This document shows, piece by piece, positions 24,824-32,765 of a stretch of 64,000 nt of DNA. How positions within the stretch are numbered: position 1 is the stretch's first letter; every line of letters begins with the position of its first letter. The notes under the pieces are model-generated. The model had not been told where the DNA came from. It searched no databases and saw only the letters and a list, made by a program, of their open reading frames with translations. Made by a program: the position numbers and the translations under genes. The stretch is taken from contig CP017245.1 of assembly GCA_001765415.1 (NCBI GenBank), positions 1,798,001 to 1,862,000 on the forward strand, given 5' to 3'. This DNA is from Candidatus Melainabacteria bacterium MEL.A1. Its GTDB lineage: Bacteria; Cyanobacteriota; Vampirovibrionia; Gastranaerophilales; Gastranaerophilaceae.

Positions 24824-26281
24824 TTAAACTTTCCAAAAATCTTTTTGGAACATAACCAAAAAAGGTATTAATTCAAGACGACCGATGAACATTCCGGCAA
24901 TCATAATAATTTTTGATAAAGATTGCAAATCCGCAAAGTTTCCCATAGGGCCTATTTGCGGGGCGAATCCGGGACCAATGTTTCCTAAAGAAGTGATAGC
25001 TCCACTTAGTCCTAATACAGTGTTCCCTTCAAAAATTGATAAAAGGACAGCTAGTCCTGCAAAAATTAGAAAATAGAAAAACACATATACAATAATTTGT
25101 CTAGCAACTTCAGGTTGAACAGTTTTGCCGTCTATTTTAATATTTATAATTGCATTAGGGTGTAAAATTCTTGTAATTTCTGCTTTCATTGTTTTGAAAA
25201 CAACTAGCCATCTTGCCATTTTTATGCCACCACCTGCTGAACTTGCGCAAGATCCCATAAACATTACAACAAATAGTAATGCTTTGGATGTGTAATTCCA
25301 TTGAATAAAGTCAGTACTAGAGCTGCCGGTTGAAGTCGCAATACTGACTACCTGAAATAGTGCATCTGTAAAGTTTTTGAACAATCCGAATTGATTATTC
25401 ATACATAATGAAATTGTGATTAATATTGCCATTATAAGCACTAAGGCTCCGTATAGTCTAAATTCTTCGTTTTTGAATAACAATAACGGATTTTTTTGTG
25501 TTAAAACCTTGTATTGAAGGTTGAAACTTACGCCGGCAAAGAGCATAAATATCAAAACAATCCATGTGATTTCCATTGAATGATATCCCATTATGCTTTC
25601 AGGGTTTGGCGAAAATCCTGCAGCTGAAAGTGTTGATAATGAATTGCAAACTGCATCGAATAATGGCATTTTGAATATATATAACAAAATGATTTCTAAA
25701 ATTGTAAAACCAACATATATTTTCCACAAAGCTGATGCGGTGTTTCTAATTCTTGGAGTGAATTTGTCCTCAGTTGGGCCGGGTGCTTCTGCAAAGAACA
25801 TTTGACGACCTGCAACCGCAAATTGAGGTAAAATTGCGATAAATAATACTATAATACCCAAGCCGCCTAACCATTGAGTTAATGCTCGCCAAAAGAAAAA
25901 TGCTTTCGGGTAATCAAAGCTTGTTAGGATTGTAGCGCCGGTAGTTGTAATTCCGGAAGCTGTTTCAAATAGAGCATTTAGAGGAGTTAAGCCATAAAAA
26001 AGATATGGAATAGCTGCAATTAGAGCAAACGAAATCCACGAAATTGCTACAATGAATAATCCTTCGTCTTTTCTTATATCGTTCAAATTTTCCAAATCCC
26101 TTGTATTTGGAAATCGTCTTAACAACCAACCGATAAAAATTGCAATTAAACTGGCTGATATAAACGGTACAATTGAATTGAAGTCGTGGTATATCAAAGC
26201 AACGATTACAGGGGCAAGTAATACCAAACCTGTGTATCTCATTGTTGTACTCAACGCATTTGCAATATAGTTTAAGCGCAT
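24824..26281 (-). CDS. trkH: Trk/Ktr potassium uptake channel subunit TrkH
   Basis: 485 residues with about ten membrane helices and the four selectivity-filter loops of the TrkH/KtrB class (TTTGATILTSFDYPKA, SLSTLSAAGFSPNPES, STSTGSSSTDFI, TSLGNIGPGF). It imports K+ under control of the cytoplasmic TrkA ring. It starts one base after the trkA stop, so the two are co-expressed. A short spacer (24732-24823) with a small GTAG/CTAC hairpin separates it from the export operon. Confidence 0.93.
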   Translation of the reverse strand: MRLNYIANALSTTMRYTGLVLLAPVIVALIYHDFNSIVPFISASLIAIFIGWLLRRFPNTRDLENLNDIRKDEGLFIVAISWISFALIAAIPYLFYGLTPLNALFETASGITTTGATILTSFDYPKAFFFWRALTQWLGGLGIIVLFIAILPQFAVAGRQMFFAEAPGPTEDKFTPRIRNTASALWKIYVGFTILEIILLYIFKMPLFDAVCNSLSTLSAAGFSPNPESIMGYHSMEITWIVLIFMLFAGVSFNLQYKVLTQKNPLLLFKNEEFRLYGALVLIMAILITISLCMNNQFGLFKNFTDALFQVVSIATSTGSSSTDFIQWNYTSKALLFVVMFMGSCASSAGGGIKMARWLVVFKTMKAEITRILHPNAIINIKIDGKTVQPEVARQIIVYVFFYFLIFAGLAVLLSIFEGNTVLGLSGAITSLGNIGPGFAPQIGPMGNFADLQSLSKIIMIAGMFIGRLELIPFLVMFQKDFWKV

Positions 26282-26282
26282 A

Positions 26283-27623
26283 TTACTTTACCTTAAAAAA
26301 TTCCTTAATTTCTGCTGCATTTTCAGAAGTTGTGAAAATGATTAATATATCATCTGTGTTAATAACGGTATCGCCTTTCGGAATAATAATATTATTTCTT
26401 CTGATGATTACGCCGATAATAGCCCTTGCTGGAAATTTTAATTCCATAATCTTTTTACCGCCAAAATCCGGTACAACATTGATTTCAAGAACTTCTCCTT
26501 GACCTTGTTCAACTGTCGCAAGAATATCGACATTGTTTTCTTGTAAATCGTTTTTTACTTCGTTAATAGCAGAATTTTTTGGTGATACTGCAATGTCAAT
26601 TCCTACTTTTTCAAAAAGCGGAATGTTTACAACTTTTGCAACTCTAGCAATAACTCTTTTTACGCCTAATTGTTTTGCTAGTAATGAACAAAGCAAATTT
26701 CTTTCGTCATTGTTTGTTACACTGATTACGACATCTGCGCTACCGATTTCTTCATCGTCAAGAAGTTTTAAATTTGTCCCATCTCCATTTATAACAAGAG
26801 TATTTGACAATTCTTCTGCTAAATACTGGCAACGCTCATAATTTTTTTCTATAATCTTTGTTTTGATTTTAAGTTTTTCTAGTGATTTTGCTAACATTAA
26901 ACCAACATTCCCACCACCAATAATTGATGCAGATTTTACGATTTCTTTTTCGTGGAAAAATGTTCCTGCTAAAATATCAAGAGAATGTGAAGTTCCCATA
27001 AATATTAGTTTGTCGCCTTCACAAATTTCTGTGTCACCATTTGGAATAAATAATTTGCTATCTCTTGTTAAACCAACCATCAATGTATTTTGTGTAAAAC
27101 CGCAATCTTTAAGTTTTTTGCCAACAATTGGAAGGTTTTCTTTTACTTTGTATTCCAAAAGTCTTGCTCTGCCGTCTGCGAAATTTTCAACATCAAGAGC
27201 TTGGGCAACGGTTACAATTCTGAAAATATCTTGGGTTAACAATTCTTCCGGCCAAATAATGTAATCAATGAAGAAATCGCAGAAATTGTCGTTGTTTTTT
27301 TCAAAGTTAAGAGTTTTTTTGTATTCTTCTCTGCTAACAAAACAAATTGTTCTAATTCCACCGAATTTTTTAGCTGAAAGACAAGCAACGATGTTTGCCT
27401 CATCAACTGTTGTGCAAGCAATAAAAATATCCGCATTTTTGATATCTGCATTTTGTAAAACATCAATATTAGATGCGTTACCTTGAACAAAGCTTATATC
27501 AAGTTTATTAAATTCATCACTTCTGTTTTCTTCTTTATCAATAATCGTTATATCGTGGTCTTCAAAAAATTCTGTTGCAAGTAAGCAACCGATTTCCGTT
27601 GTACCGTAAATCACTATTTTCAT
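26283..27623 (-). CDS. trkA: Trk potassium uptake regulatory subunit TrkA (two RCK repeats)
   Basis: Gates TrkH in response to nucleotides. Two RCK_N Rossmann domains are evident (N-terminal IVIYGTTEIGCLLATEF with acidic IIDKEE, and near residue 230 IIGGGNVGLMLAKSLE), each followed by an RCK_C domain; 446 residues matches the double-repeat TrkA. RCK_C domains are c-di-AMP receptors in several bacteria, and a c-di-AMP synthase is encoded 9 kb away. There is no ribosome site; a good promoter ends 7 bases before the ATG, so the message may be leaderless. Confidence 0.93.
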   Translation of the reverse strand: MKIVIYGTTEIGCLLATEFFEDHDITIIDKEENRSDEFNKLDISFVQGNASNIDVLQNADIKNADIFIACTTVDEANIVACLSAKKFGGIRTICFVSREEYKKTLNFEKNNDNFCDFFIDYIIWPEELLTQDIFRIVTVAQALDVENFADGRARLLEYKVKENLPIVGKKLKDCGFTQNTLMVGLTRDSKLFIPNGDTEICEGDKLIFMGTSHSLDILAGTFFHEKEIVKSASIIGGGNVGLMLAKSLEKLKIKTKIIEKNYERCQYLAEELSNTLVINGDGTNLKLLDDEEIGSADVVISVTNNDERNLLCSLLAKQLGVKRVIARVAKVVNIPLFEKVGIDIAVSPKNSAINEVKNDLQENNVDILATVEQGQGEVLEINVVPDFGGKKIMELKFPARAIIGVIIRRNNIIIPKGDTVINTDDILIIFTTSENAAEIKEFFKVK

Positions 27624-27630
27624 AATTGGA

Positions 27631-27659
27631 ATTATATATTAAGTAAACATTTTTTACAA
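27631..27659 (-). promoter_or_regulatory. trkA promoter placed for a leaderless transcript
   Basis: On the minus strand TTGTAA (27654-27659), a 17-base gap and TATAAT (27631-27636), with only 7 bases between TATAAT and the ATG. The transcript is predicted to begin within one or two bases of the start codon. Confidence 0.55.
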
Positions 27660-27708
27660 GAGGGGATAAACTAGGCAATTTCAATGCTTTACGTGTTTTA
27701 CTAAAATT

Positions 27709-28677
27709 ATGTTAGGAAAAGTGTCGACAGTAGATTTTGTAAAATGTTATCCAAGTAGGTTGAAAAATTTCTTTAAAAGGGATTATAACTACAAATCTTA
27801 TGATGCTTTTATCCCAAATACAAAATGTCAAGTTGTAGGAAATTTGCCACATGAAATAATTGAGCTTTTTGATAAATCCCAAAGAGCAGATAAAGTTAAA
27901 ATGTTTTATTCTGCACTTGGAGATGTGGCAAAGTATATTAGAGCTTTTTATAAAGAGAGCAAAAAAACTGGTGTAATCAAACGTAGTTTTGACGAATTAG
28001 CACCTGAAAATGTTAAAATGTTAGATAAAACATTTTCAAAATTTTTGAATGGTCAATTAAAAGGGGTGCTTCCGAAAGGTACTCGTGCAAATTTGTCTTA
28101 CGTTGATAGAGGTGCTTGGGGAAATGTTTATAAATTATCAATCTCTGATAAAAACGGTAAAATAATGCACGATAAAGCATTGAAAGTTTTTCATGATGTT
28201 CAAGCTCCTTCAAAATCTTTTGCAAGAACTCAGGGAGTTGGAGCTGAAGCTAACATTTGGACTTTTTTGAAAAATGTGATTGGGCATAAAATGGACAAAA
28301 CTCAATTCACTCGTCATTATATTTCAGATTTGAAAAATGCTTACTCTATAACGGAATTTGCAGATAAAAATATTCATAAAACAACTGCTCCAATTGATTT
28401 TGAAAAGCTATTTAAGATGTTTTATACTGATTTTACAAATGAGATGGTGAATGACAAAATCTACGATGTTGGTGGGTTTTCAAAATATCCGAAATTTATT
28501 GATGATAAAGTTGTTTTAAAATATTTCAAAAAATTGATGAATAGAAACTCCGAAAAAGATTTGAAGCCTTTGTTGACTGATTTGCAAAAGAAAATTCAAA
28601 ACCCGAAAACTCCTCACGTAGATAAAATAAAAAAGGCTCTTGAGCTTTTTGAAAAACGCAATGAGCCTTTGTATTAA
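27709..28677 (+). CDS. Kinase-like protein of unknown function
   Basis: 322 residues. Residues 135-142 (GAWGNVYK) match the glycine-rich loop of protein kinases, K159 in DKALKVFH fits the ATP-binding Lys, and E180 in GAEANIW fits its helix-C partner; YSITEFADKNIH at 212-223 resembles a hinge. No HRD or DFG motif follows; the only candidate for a catalytic loop is NDKIYDVGGF (248-257). So this is either a divergent kinase of the bacterial effector type or a pseudokinase. The first ~120 residues are unfamiliar. There is no signal peptide and no clear ribosome site, so the start is uncertain. It stands alone, divergent from trkA. Confidence 0.6.
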   Translation: MLGKVSTVDFVKCYPSRLKNFFKRDYNYKSYDAFIPNTKCQVVGNLPHEIIELFDKSQRADKVKMFYSALGDVAKYIRAFYKESKKTGVIKRSFDELAPENVKMLDKTFSKFLNGQLKGVLPKGTRANLSYVDRGAWGNVYKLSISDKNGKIMHDKALKVFHDVQAPSKSFARTQGVGAEANIWTFLKNVIGHKMDKTQFTRHYISDLKNAYSITEFADKNIHKTTAPIDFEKLFKMFYTDFTNEMVNDKIYDVGGFSKYPKFIDDKVVLKYFKKLMNRNSEKDLKPLLTDLQKKIQNPKTPHVDKIKKALELFEKRNEPLY

Positions 28678-28694
28678 GAATTTTCCGTTATTTT

Positions 28695-28964
28695 TTATTT
28701 AAACATTAATAGTATGAAAATTATTGCATAATTTAAGATTTGTAGTGCAATAACTGCAATTATCGGAGAAAAATCTAATCCGCCAAATGGAGGGATAATT
28801 TTTCTGAATAGATTCAAATACAAATCAGTAACATCTTTTATGGCGGTAAAAGGTTGTTTGTACCAGTCAATACTAGGTACAAAGCTTAACAAACATCTTA
28901 CCAGAATTAGCCAGAAGAATATTTGAAAGAAATTATTAACTACAAAAATTAGATTATCTATCAT
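28695..28964 (-). CDS. YggT-family membrane protein
   Basis: 89 residues with two hydrophobic helices (~5-28 and ~64-86) and the family's loop with DVTDLYLNLFRKIIPPFGGLDFSPIIA. The family is linked with membrane and division functions in cyanobacteria and plastids (CCB3/YlmG). AAAGGTAG precedes the ATG. It follows mtnP on the same strand after 18 bases. Confidence 0.85.
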   Translation of the reverse strand: MIDNLIFVVNNFFQIFFWLILVRCLLSFVPSIDWYKQPFTAIKDVTDLYLNLFRKIIPPFGGLDFSPIIAVIALQILNYAIIFILLMFK

Positions 28965-28982
28965 TTTTCTACCTTTTTACGA

Positions 28983-29786
28983 TTATAGTTGAGATGATTT
29001 TTTAGTGTTTGCACAAGTACAATTTTCTCTTGAAGTAGGAATATTTTCAATCATCTTGAATAGTAATTCTTTTAGGTGGGCAACATTAGAATTGAAAACT
29101 TCAATAACTTCGTGGTGAGAAACAGGAGGAACGTCGCCTACCAAACCAGCGTCGTAGTCAGTGATTAAAGAAATATTTAGTGGACACATATCCATTTCTT
29201 TAACCAAATAAGCTTCAGGGAATGCAGTCATATTGATAACTTCCCAACCTTGATTTGTAAAGAATTTAGATTCTGCTTTGGTAGAAAATCTTGGTCCGTT
29301 GATTACAACAACAGTTCCGTTTTCGTGAACAGAAATTCCTAATTCTTTAGCTGTTTTGATAGCTAATTCTCTAAGTTCCGGACAATATGTTTCTGCTGCT
29401 GATGGGTGAGTAACAATAGGTCCTTCAAAGAAAGTTGTTTTTCTTCCGTCTGTCCAATCAACAAATTGATCGCAGATTACGAAATCTCCAGGTTTTACGT
29501 GTTTTTGCAAACTGCCTGCTGCACAAGGAGAAATAACTCTTTCGCACCCAATTGATTTCATAGCCCAAACATTAGCTCTGTAGTTGATTAGGTGAGGTAA
29601 AATAGTATGGCTTCTACCGTGTCTTGGCATAAATGCAACTTTGTGTTCTCCAACAGTTCCGATAAACAGACTGTCACTAGGCATTCCGTAAGGAGTTTCT
29701 ACTCGAACTTCTTCAATATTGTCTAAAAATTTGTAAAAACCTGATCCGCCAAAAACACCGATGTCTGCTAATTTTTTCTTTTCCAT
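28983..29786 (-). CDS. mtnP: S-methyl-5'-thioadenosine phosphorylase
   Basis: Splits methylthioadenosine into adenine and methylthioribose-1-phosphate (methionine salvage). It shows the PNP/MTAP family pattern: IGVFGGSGFYKF, FMPRHGRSH, SPCAAGSLQ, GPRFSTKAES and NMTAFPEAYLVKEMD, with the Asp of SLITDYDAG that binds the purine. 267 residues is typical. AGAGGAAA is the ribosome site. The C-terminal CTCANTKK carries two extra Cys. The class II aldolase-like protein at 5283 could catalyse a later step, but this is speculation. Confidence 0.93.
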   Translation of the reverse strand: MEKKKLADIGVFGGSGFYKFLDNIEEVRVETPYGMPSDSLFIGTVGEHKVAFMPRHGRSHTILPHLINYRANVWAMKSIGCERVISPCAAGSLQKHVKPGDFVICDQFVDWTDGRKTTFFEGPIVTHPSAAETYCPELRELAIKTAKELGISVHENGTVVVINGPRFSTKAESKFFTNQGWEVINMTAFPEAYLVKEMDMCPLNISLITDYDAGLVGDVPPVSHHEVIEVFNSNVAHLKELLFKMIENIPTSRENCTCANTKKSSQL

Positions 29787-30101
29787 AATATTTTTCCTCT
29801 CGTATTTTCATCAATATAGTACAAAAATGATAACATAAACAAAAAATATTTAGCAAATGGAATGTTTAAAATAGTAGTAATTCTTATGATTTAATAATTG
29901 TTACAATTACACTTAAAAGCCTGAAAACACAAGTGTTAAGCCTATGTTGAAAAAGGGAAAATACGCCAAAGGGGTTGAAAAATTTTTTTTTTGTAGTATT
30001 ATGGTTACATAAATCATCTTTAAAAGTTTTTGACCGAGTTGAAGAAACAGGTCGTTAGGGAATTTTTAAGGATTACAATTTACAACATAGAGGATTACAT
30101 T
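29787..30101. other. Divergent intergenic region (315 bases) between mtnP and the transglycosylase gene
   Basis: AT-rich spacer holding the mtnP ribosome site on one side and the leader of the transglycosylase gene on the other. It has an AGCCT direct repeat around AACAC/GTGTT (29919-29943), an A5T10 run (29978-29992) and a promoter-like TTGAAA (29975-29980), 16 bases, TATTAT (29997-30002). The implied leader is about 90 bases. I could not match it to a riboswitch class. Confidence 0.4.
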
Positions 30102-30752
30102 TTGAGAAAACTATTAGTTTTAACTTTTACACTTGCGTGTATGCTACTTTGCCATGCGCAATGTCAAGCATCAGACGTAAATTCTGTAAAAGCAACAATA
30201 GTCAAACACGCTATTGAAATGGGCGTAGATCCTGCAATTGCACTTAGTATTGCACGCACAGAATCAGGATTTCGCCACGAAGCAAGAAGTTCACACGGCG
30301 CAGTAGGAGTATTCCAATTGATGCCATCAACCGCAAGAAGAATGGGGTACAACCCATATTCTTTGAACGAAAACATCAAAGCCGGAATTACATATTACAA
30401 AAAAATGTATAATATGTTTGGTTCAGTAGAATTGGCACTTGCTGCATATAATGCAGGTCCAGGAAATGTAAAAAAATACAGATCAGTTCCACCTTATGGA
30501 GAAACAAGACGTTTTGTAAGTAAGATTATGACAGATGTAAACAGACAAAAACATAATCCGGATCCAGCAGTAGTAAGAGCAAGGCGAAATGCTTATGTAG
30601 CGCAAAAGCCTAAGGCAGTTGTTTCAAAGCCTGTAACGACAGTGCATAAACCTACTGCTCCAAAAGTAATTGAGGCAAAAGAACTTCAAGCAGAGGTGTT
30701 AGAAGAAAAACCAATAGAATTGAAATTGGAAACACTTTCTGTAGCAATTTAG
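30102..30752 (+). CDS. Lytic transglycosylase (SLT/GH23 type), secreted
   Basis: Cleaves peptidoglycan glycan strands. The start is set at the TTG of 30102 because AGAGGA (30089-30094) is correctly spaced and a clean signal peptide follows (MRKLLVLTFTLACMLLCHAQCQA); the longer frame from 30030 lacks a ribosome site. The SLT domain covers residues ~25-140: ALSIARTESGFRHEARSS with the catalytic Glu, GAVGVFQLMPSTARRMG and LALAAYNAGPGNV. The C-terminal ~75 residues are a Lys/Val/Pro-rich tail that may attach to the envelope. A strong terminator follows. Confidence 0.9.
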   Translation: MRKLLVLTFTLACMLLCHAQCQASDVNSVKATIVKHAIEMGVDPAIALSIARTESGFRHEARSSHGAVGVFQLMPSTARRMGYNPYSLNENIKAGITYYKKMYNMFGSVELALAAYNAGPGNVKKYRSVPPYGETRRFVSKIMTDVNRQKHNPDPAVVRARRNAYVAQKPKAVVSKPVTTVHKPTAPKVIEAKELQAEVLEEKPIELKLETLSVAI

Positions 30753-30774
30753 GTTAATTTATTTTGATTTAAAG

Positions 30775-30808
30775 CACAACCGACTAAATTTAAGTCGGTT
30801 GTGTTTTA
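30775..30808 (+). terminator. Intrinsic terminator after the transglycosylase gene
   Basis: Perfect 11-base stem CACAACCGACT (30775-30785) with AGTCGGTTGTG (30793-30803), 7-base loop, then TTTTATT. Confidence 0.85.
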
Positions 30809-30811
30809 TTA

Positions 30812-30847
30812 TGTCATTATGAACAATAAATCGACGAGGTAATCCCA
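30812..30847 (+). repeat. Degenerate copy of the TGTCATT dispersed repeat
   Basis: TGTCATTATGAACAATAAAT followed by CGACGAGGTAATCCCA; the spacing of TGTCAT, CGA and AATC blocks matches the copy at 34076-34113. It lies directly behind a terminator. Confidence 0.4.
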
Positions 30848-30951
30848 TTTATATTATTAAATTTGTAATATTTTGTTAACAAATTATCTGATTTTATTAA
30901 AGAAAAATCTCAATTCTACCGTAATTCTACATAGAAAGGAATAAAAGAATT

Positions 30952-32607
30952 ATGGGCATGTCGGCTACTCAAGCTAGATTATTGACTATTACCGGTAGAT
31001 TAACCGATAATGAAATGCGTTCGCAAACTATTACGAATGCAAAATTAAGACTTGCTCAAAAATCTTCTGAAGCAAGCCAAACTTATATGGATGCTTTGAG
31101 TTCTGAAAAACTGGTTTTTAAAACATATGGTGATAATGGTGAAACCTCAACATACAATTTAACTCCGGCTTTGTTGTATTCTTATGAACCTTTGAAAAAC
31201 CAATATTCAATCCAAAACGCTTCAGGGCAAAACCTTGTATCGGCAACAGATGCTGCAAATTTTGAAGCATCAGCAACATTGGATGATTTTTTAGATAAAT
31301 ATGGTCTAAAAGGTGATACACAAAAAACACAAGCAAAATTGGATTATGATGAAAGGTATGCTAAATATGAAAAAGATTTAGAGTATTATAATACTGTAAC
31401 AAAACCTGAGTATGACAAATTATATAAAGAATGGTTGGCAGAAAAAGATCAACCAAATTTGTATGAAGTATTTAGTAATATTGTTGGAACAAGTGATAAT
31501 CCAAATACAGATGCTGGTTATTGTTATGCTGAAGCTTTAAAGGGTGGCAATTCTTGTTATATACATTTGCTAGATTTGTTATTAGATTATGATGGAACTA
31601 CTCCAAGTTCTCACGAATATACAACAACAACCGGAAAAACATTCAATTCAGAAGGCTCTACCGGTGGATCATATGGTAACTCTACAGACGAGCAGAAACA
31701 ACAATTTGCTATAATAAGTGGAAAAATGGCTGACAAAAATTGTGATGGTAAAGATGATTTGTCGCAGGATGCTGCAAATAATAGTTTGTTACAAATAAAA
31801 AATTCAGGAAAAACTCCAACAGAATTTGAATTGTTAAAAAGTGATTACAAACTGAACGCAGATGGAACATATTCTAAAAAAACATTAAAAGAAAAAGCAA
31901 TAGATTTGTACTATGCTTTACAACAAAATTTAGCTCCATCTAAAGAGGCAATGACAGAAACACTAATCAATTTTACCGATGGTGATATGAAAAATTTAAC
32001 AACAACCAAACCAGTTCTAGCCCCTGCTCCTAAAGCACCCGATGAACCTACTTATCCATTTGTTGTAAATGATAAAGATAAAGGTCAATGGTATATCAAC
32101 TTGTGGTATATGATGAATGGTTCGGAATCTGCTAACAAAGTTAAAGAAGAAACTAATAATAAAGGTGAAACATATTTTGTAGTCGATAGCGTTAAAAAGA
32201 ATGAAAATGCTAAAAATTACAAAGTTATTGACGATCAATTGTTAACAAGCAATGATTGGTTGACATTTGCTTTGAAAAATGGGGTCGTAACTTTAAGTCA
32301 AGCGTCTTATTTTAATCCATCAGTTGATAGTGCCAAAACTCCTGAAATGACTGCAGAAGGCTATTATTGGAACGCAACTGCATACTCTAGCACATCAGAT
32401 ATGGTTTCTGTAGAAGATGAAGTTGCAATTGCAAAAGCAGAGGTTAAATATAAAAACACTACAACCGAAATTGAAAACCAAGATAAGAAATACGATCAAG
32501 ATCTAAAAAAACTTGATACAGAACATAATGCACTCCAAACCGAATATGAATCGTTGAAAAGTGTAATTGACAAAAACGTAGAACGTTCCTTCAAAGCATT
32601 TTCTTAA
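30952..32607 (+). CDS. Lineage-type 551-residue protein with C-terminal coiled coil
   Basis: N-terminal helix MSATQARLLTITGRLTDNEM with RSQTITNAKLRLAQ, a middle of low-complexity Asp/Thr/Tyr/Lys-rich sequence, and a coiled coil over the last ~75 residues (VEDEVAIAKAEVKYKNTTTE onward, ending NVERSFKAFS). An EF-hand-like loop, DKNCDGKDD, sits near residue 262. Helical N- and C-termini around a variable middle recall self-assembling exported proteins such as hook-associated or needle-type subunits, but no family is recognised and there is no signal peptide. AGAAAGGAA is the ribosome site. It stands alone, with repeats downstream. Confidence 0.7.
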   Translation: MGMSATQARLLTITGRLTDNEMRSQTITNAKLRLAQKSSEASQTYMDALSSEKLVFKTYGDNGETSTYNLTPALLYSYEPLKNQYSIQNASGQNLVSATDAANFEASATLDDFLDKYGLKGDTQKTQAKLDYDERYAKYEKDLEYYNTVTKPEYDKLYKEWLAEKDQPNLYEVFSNIVGTSDNPNTDAGYCYAEALKGGNSCYIHLLDLLLDYDGTTPSSHEYTTTTGKTFNSEGSTGGSYGNSTDEQKQQFAIISGKMADKNCDGKDDLSQDAANNSLLQIKNSGKTPTEFELLKSDYKLNADGTYSKKTLKEKAIDLYYALQQNLAPSKEAMTETLINFTDGDMKNLTTTKPVLAPAPKAPDEPTYPFVVNDKDKGQWYINLWYMMNGSESANKVKEETNNKGETYFVVDSVKKNENAKNYKVIDDQLLTSNDWLTFALKNGVVTLSQASYFNPSVDSAKTPEMTAEGYYWNATAYSSTSDMVSVEDEVAIAKAEVKYKNTTTEIENQDKKYDQDLKKLDTEHNALQTEYESLKSVIDKNVERSFKAFS

Positions 32608-32765
32608 TAAAGTAAATTCCTTCCCTAGTGAGGGAAGGTTTGGATGGGTGCTATTCCGTAAGGGAACATTTATGTTAAATCAGCACCCACCTAAATCCTC
32701 CCTAATGAGGGAGGATTTATAATGTGGTTGCGACGCTTCATTTCATTCCGCTCGTAATGACAATT
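32608..32765. repeat. Cluster of dispersed intergenic repeats
   Basis: Holds CCCTAGTGAGGGAAGG (32622-32638), GGGTGCTATTCCGTAAGGGAA (32645-32665), its near-inverse with CAGCACCCACC and CCTCCCTAATGAGGGAGGATT (32681-32717), then a reverse copy of the TGTCATTACGAG repeat (32724-32762). The self-complementary CCTCCC/GGGAGG parts can fold as hairpins and may end transcripts from both sides. No gene is seen. Confidence 0.55.

Noticed and set aside
29900..30101. Possible riboswitch (c-di-AMP type) before the lytic transglycosylase gene
   Set aside because: The gene type would fit, but the conserved ydaO/yuaA blocks are absent and no stable multi-stem fold is evident.
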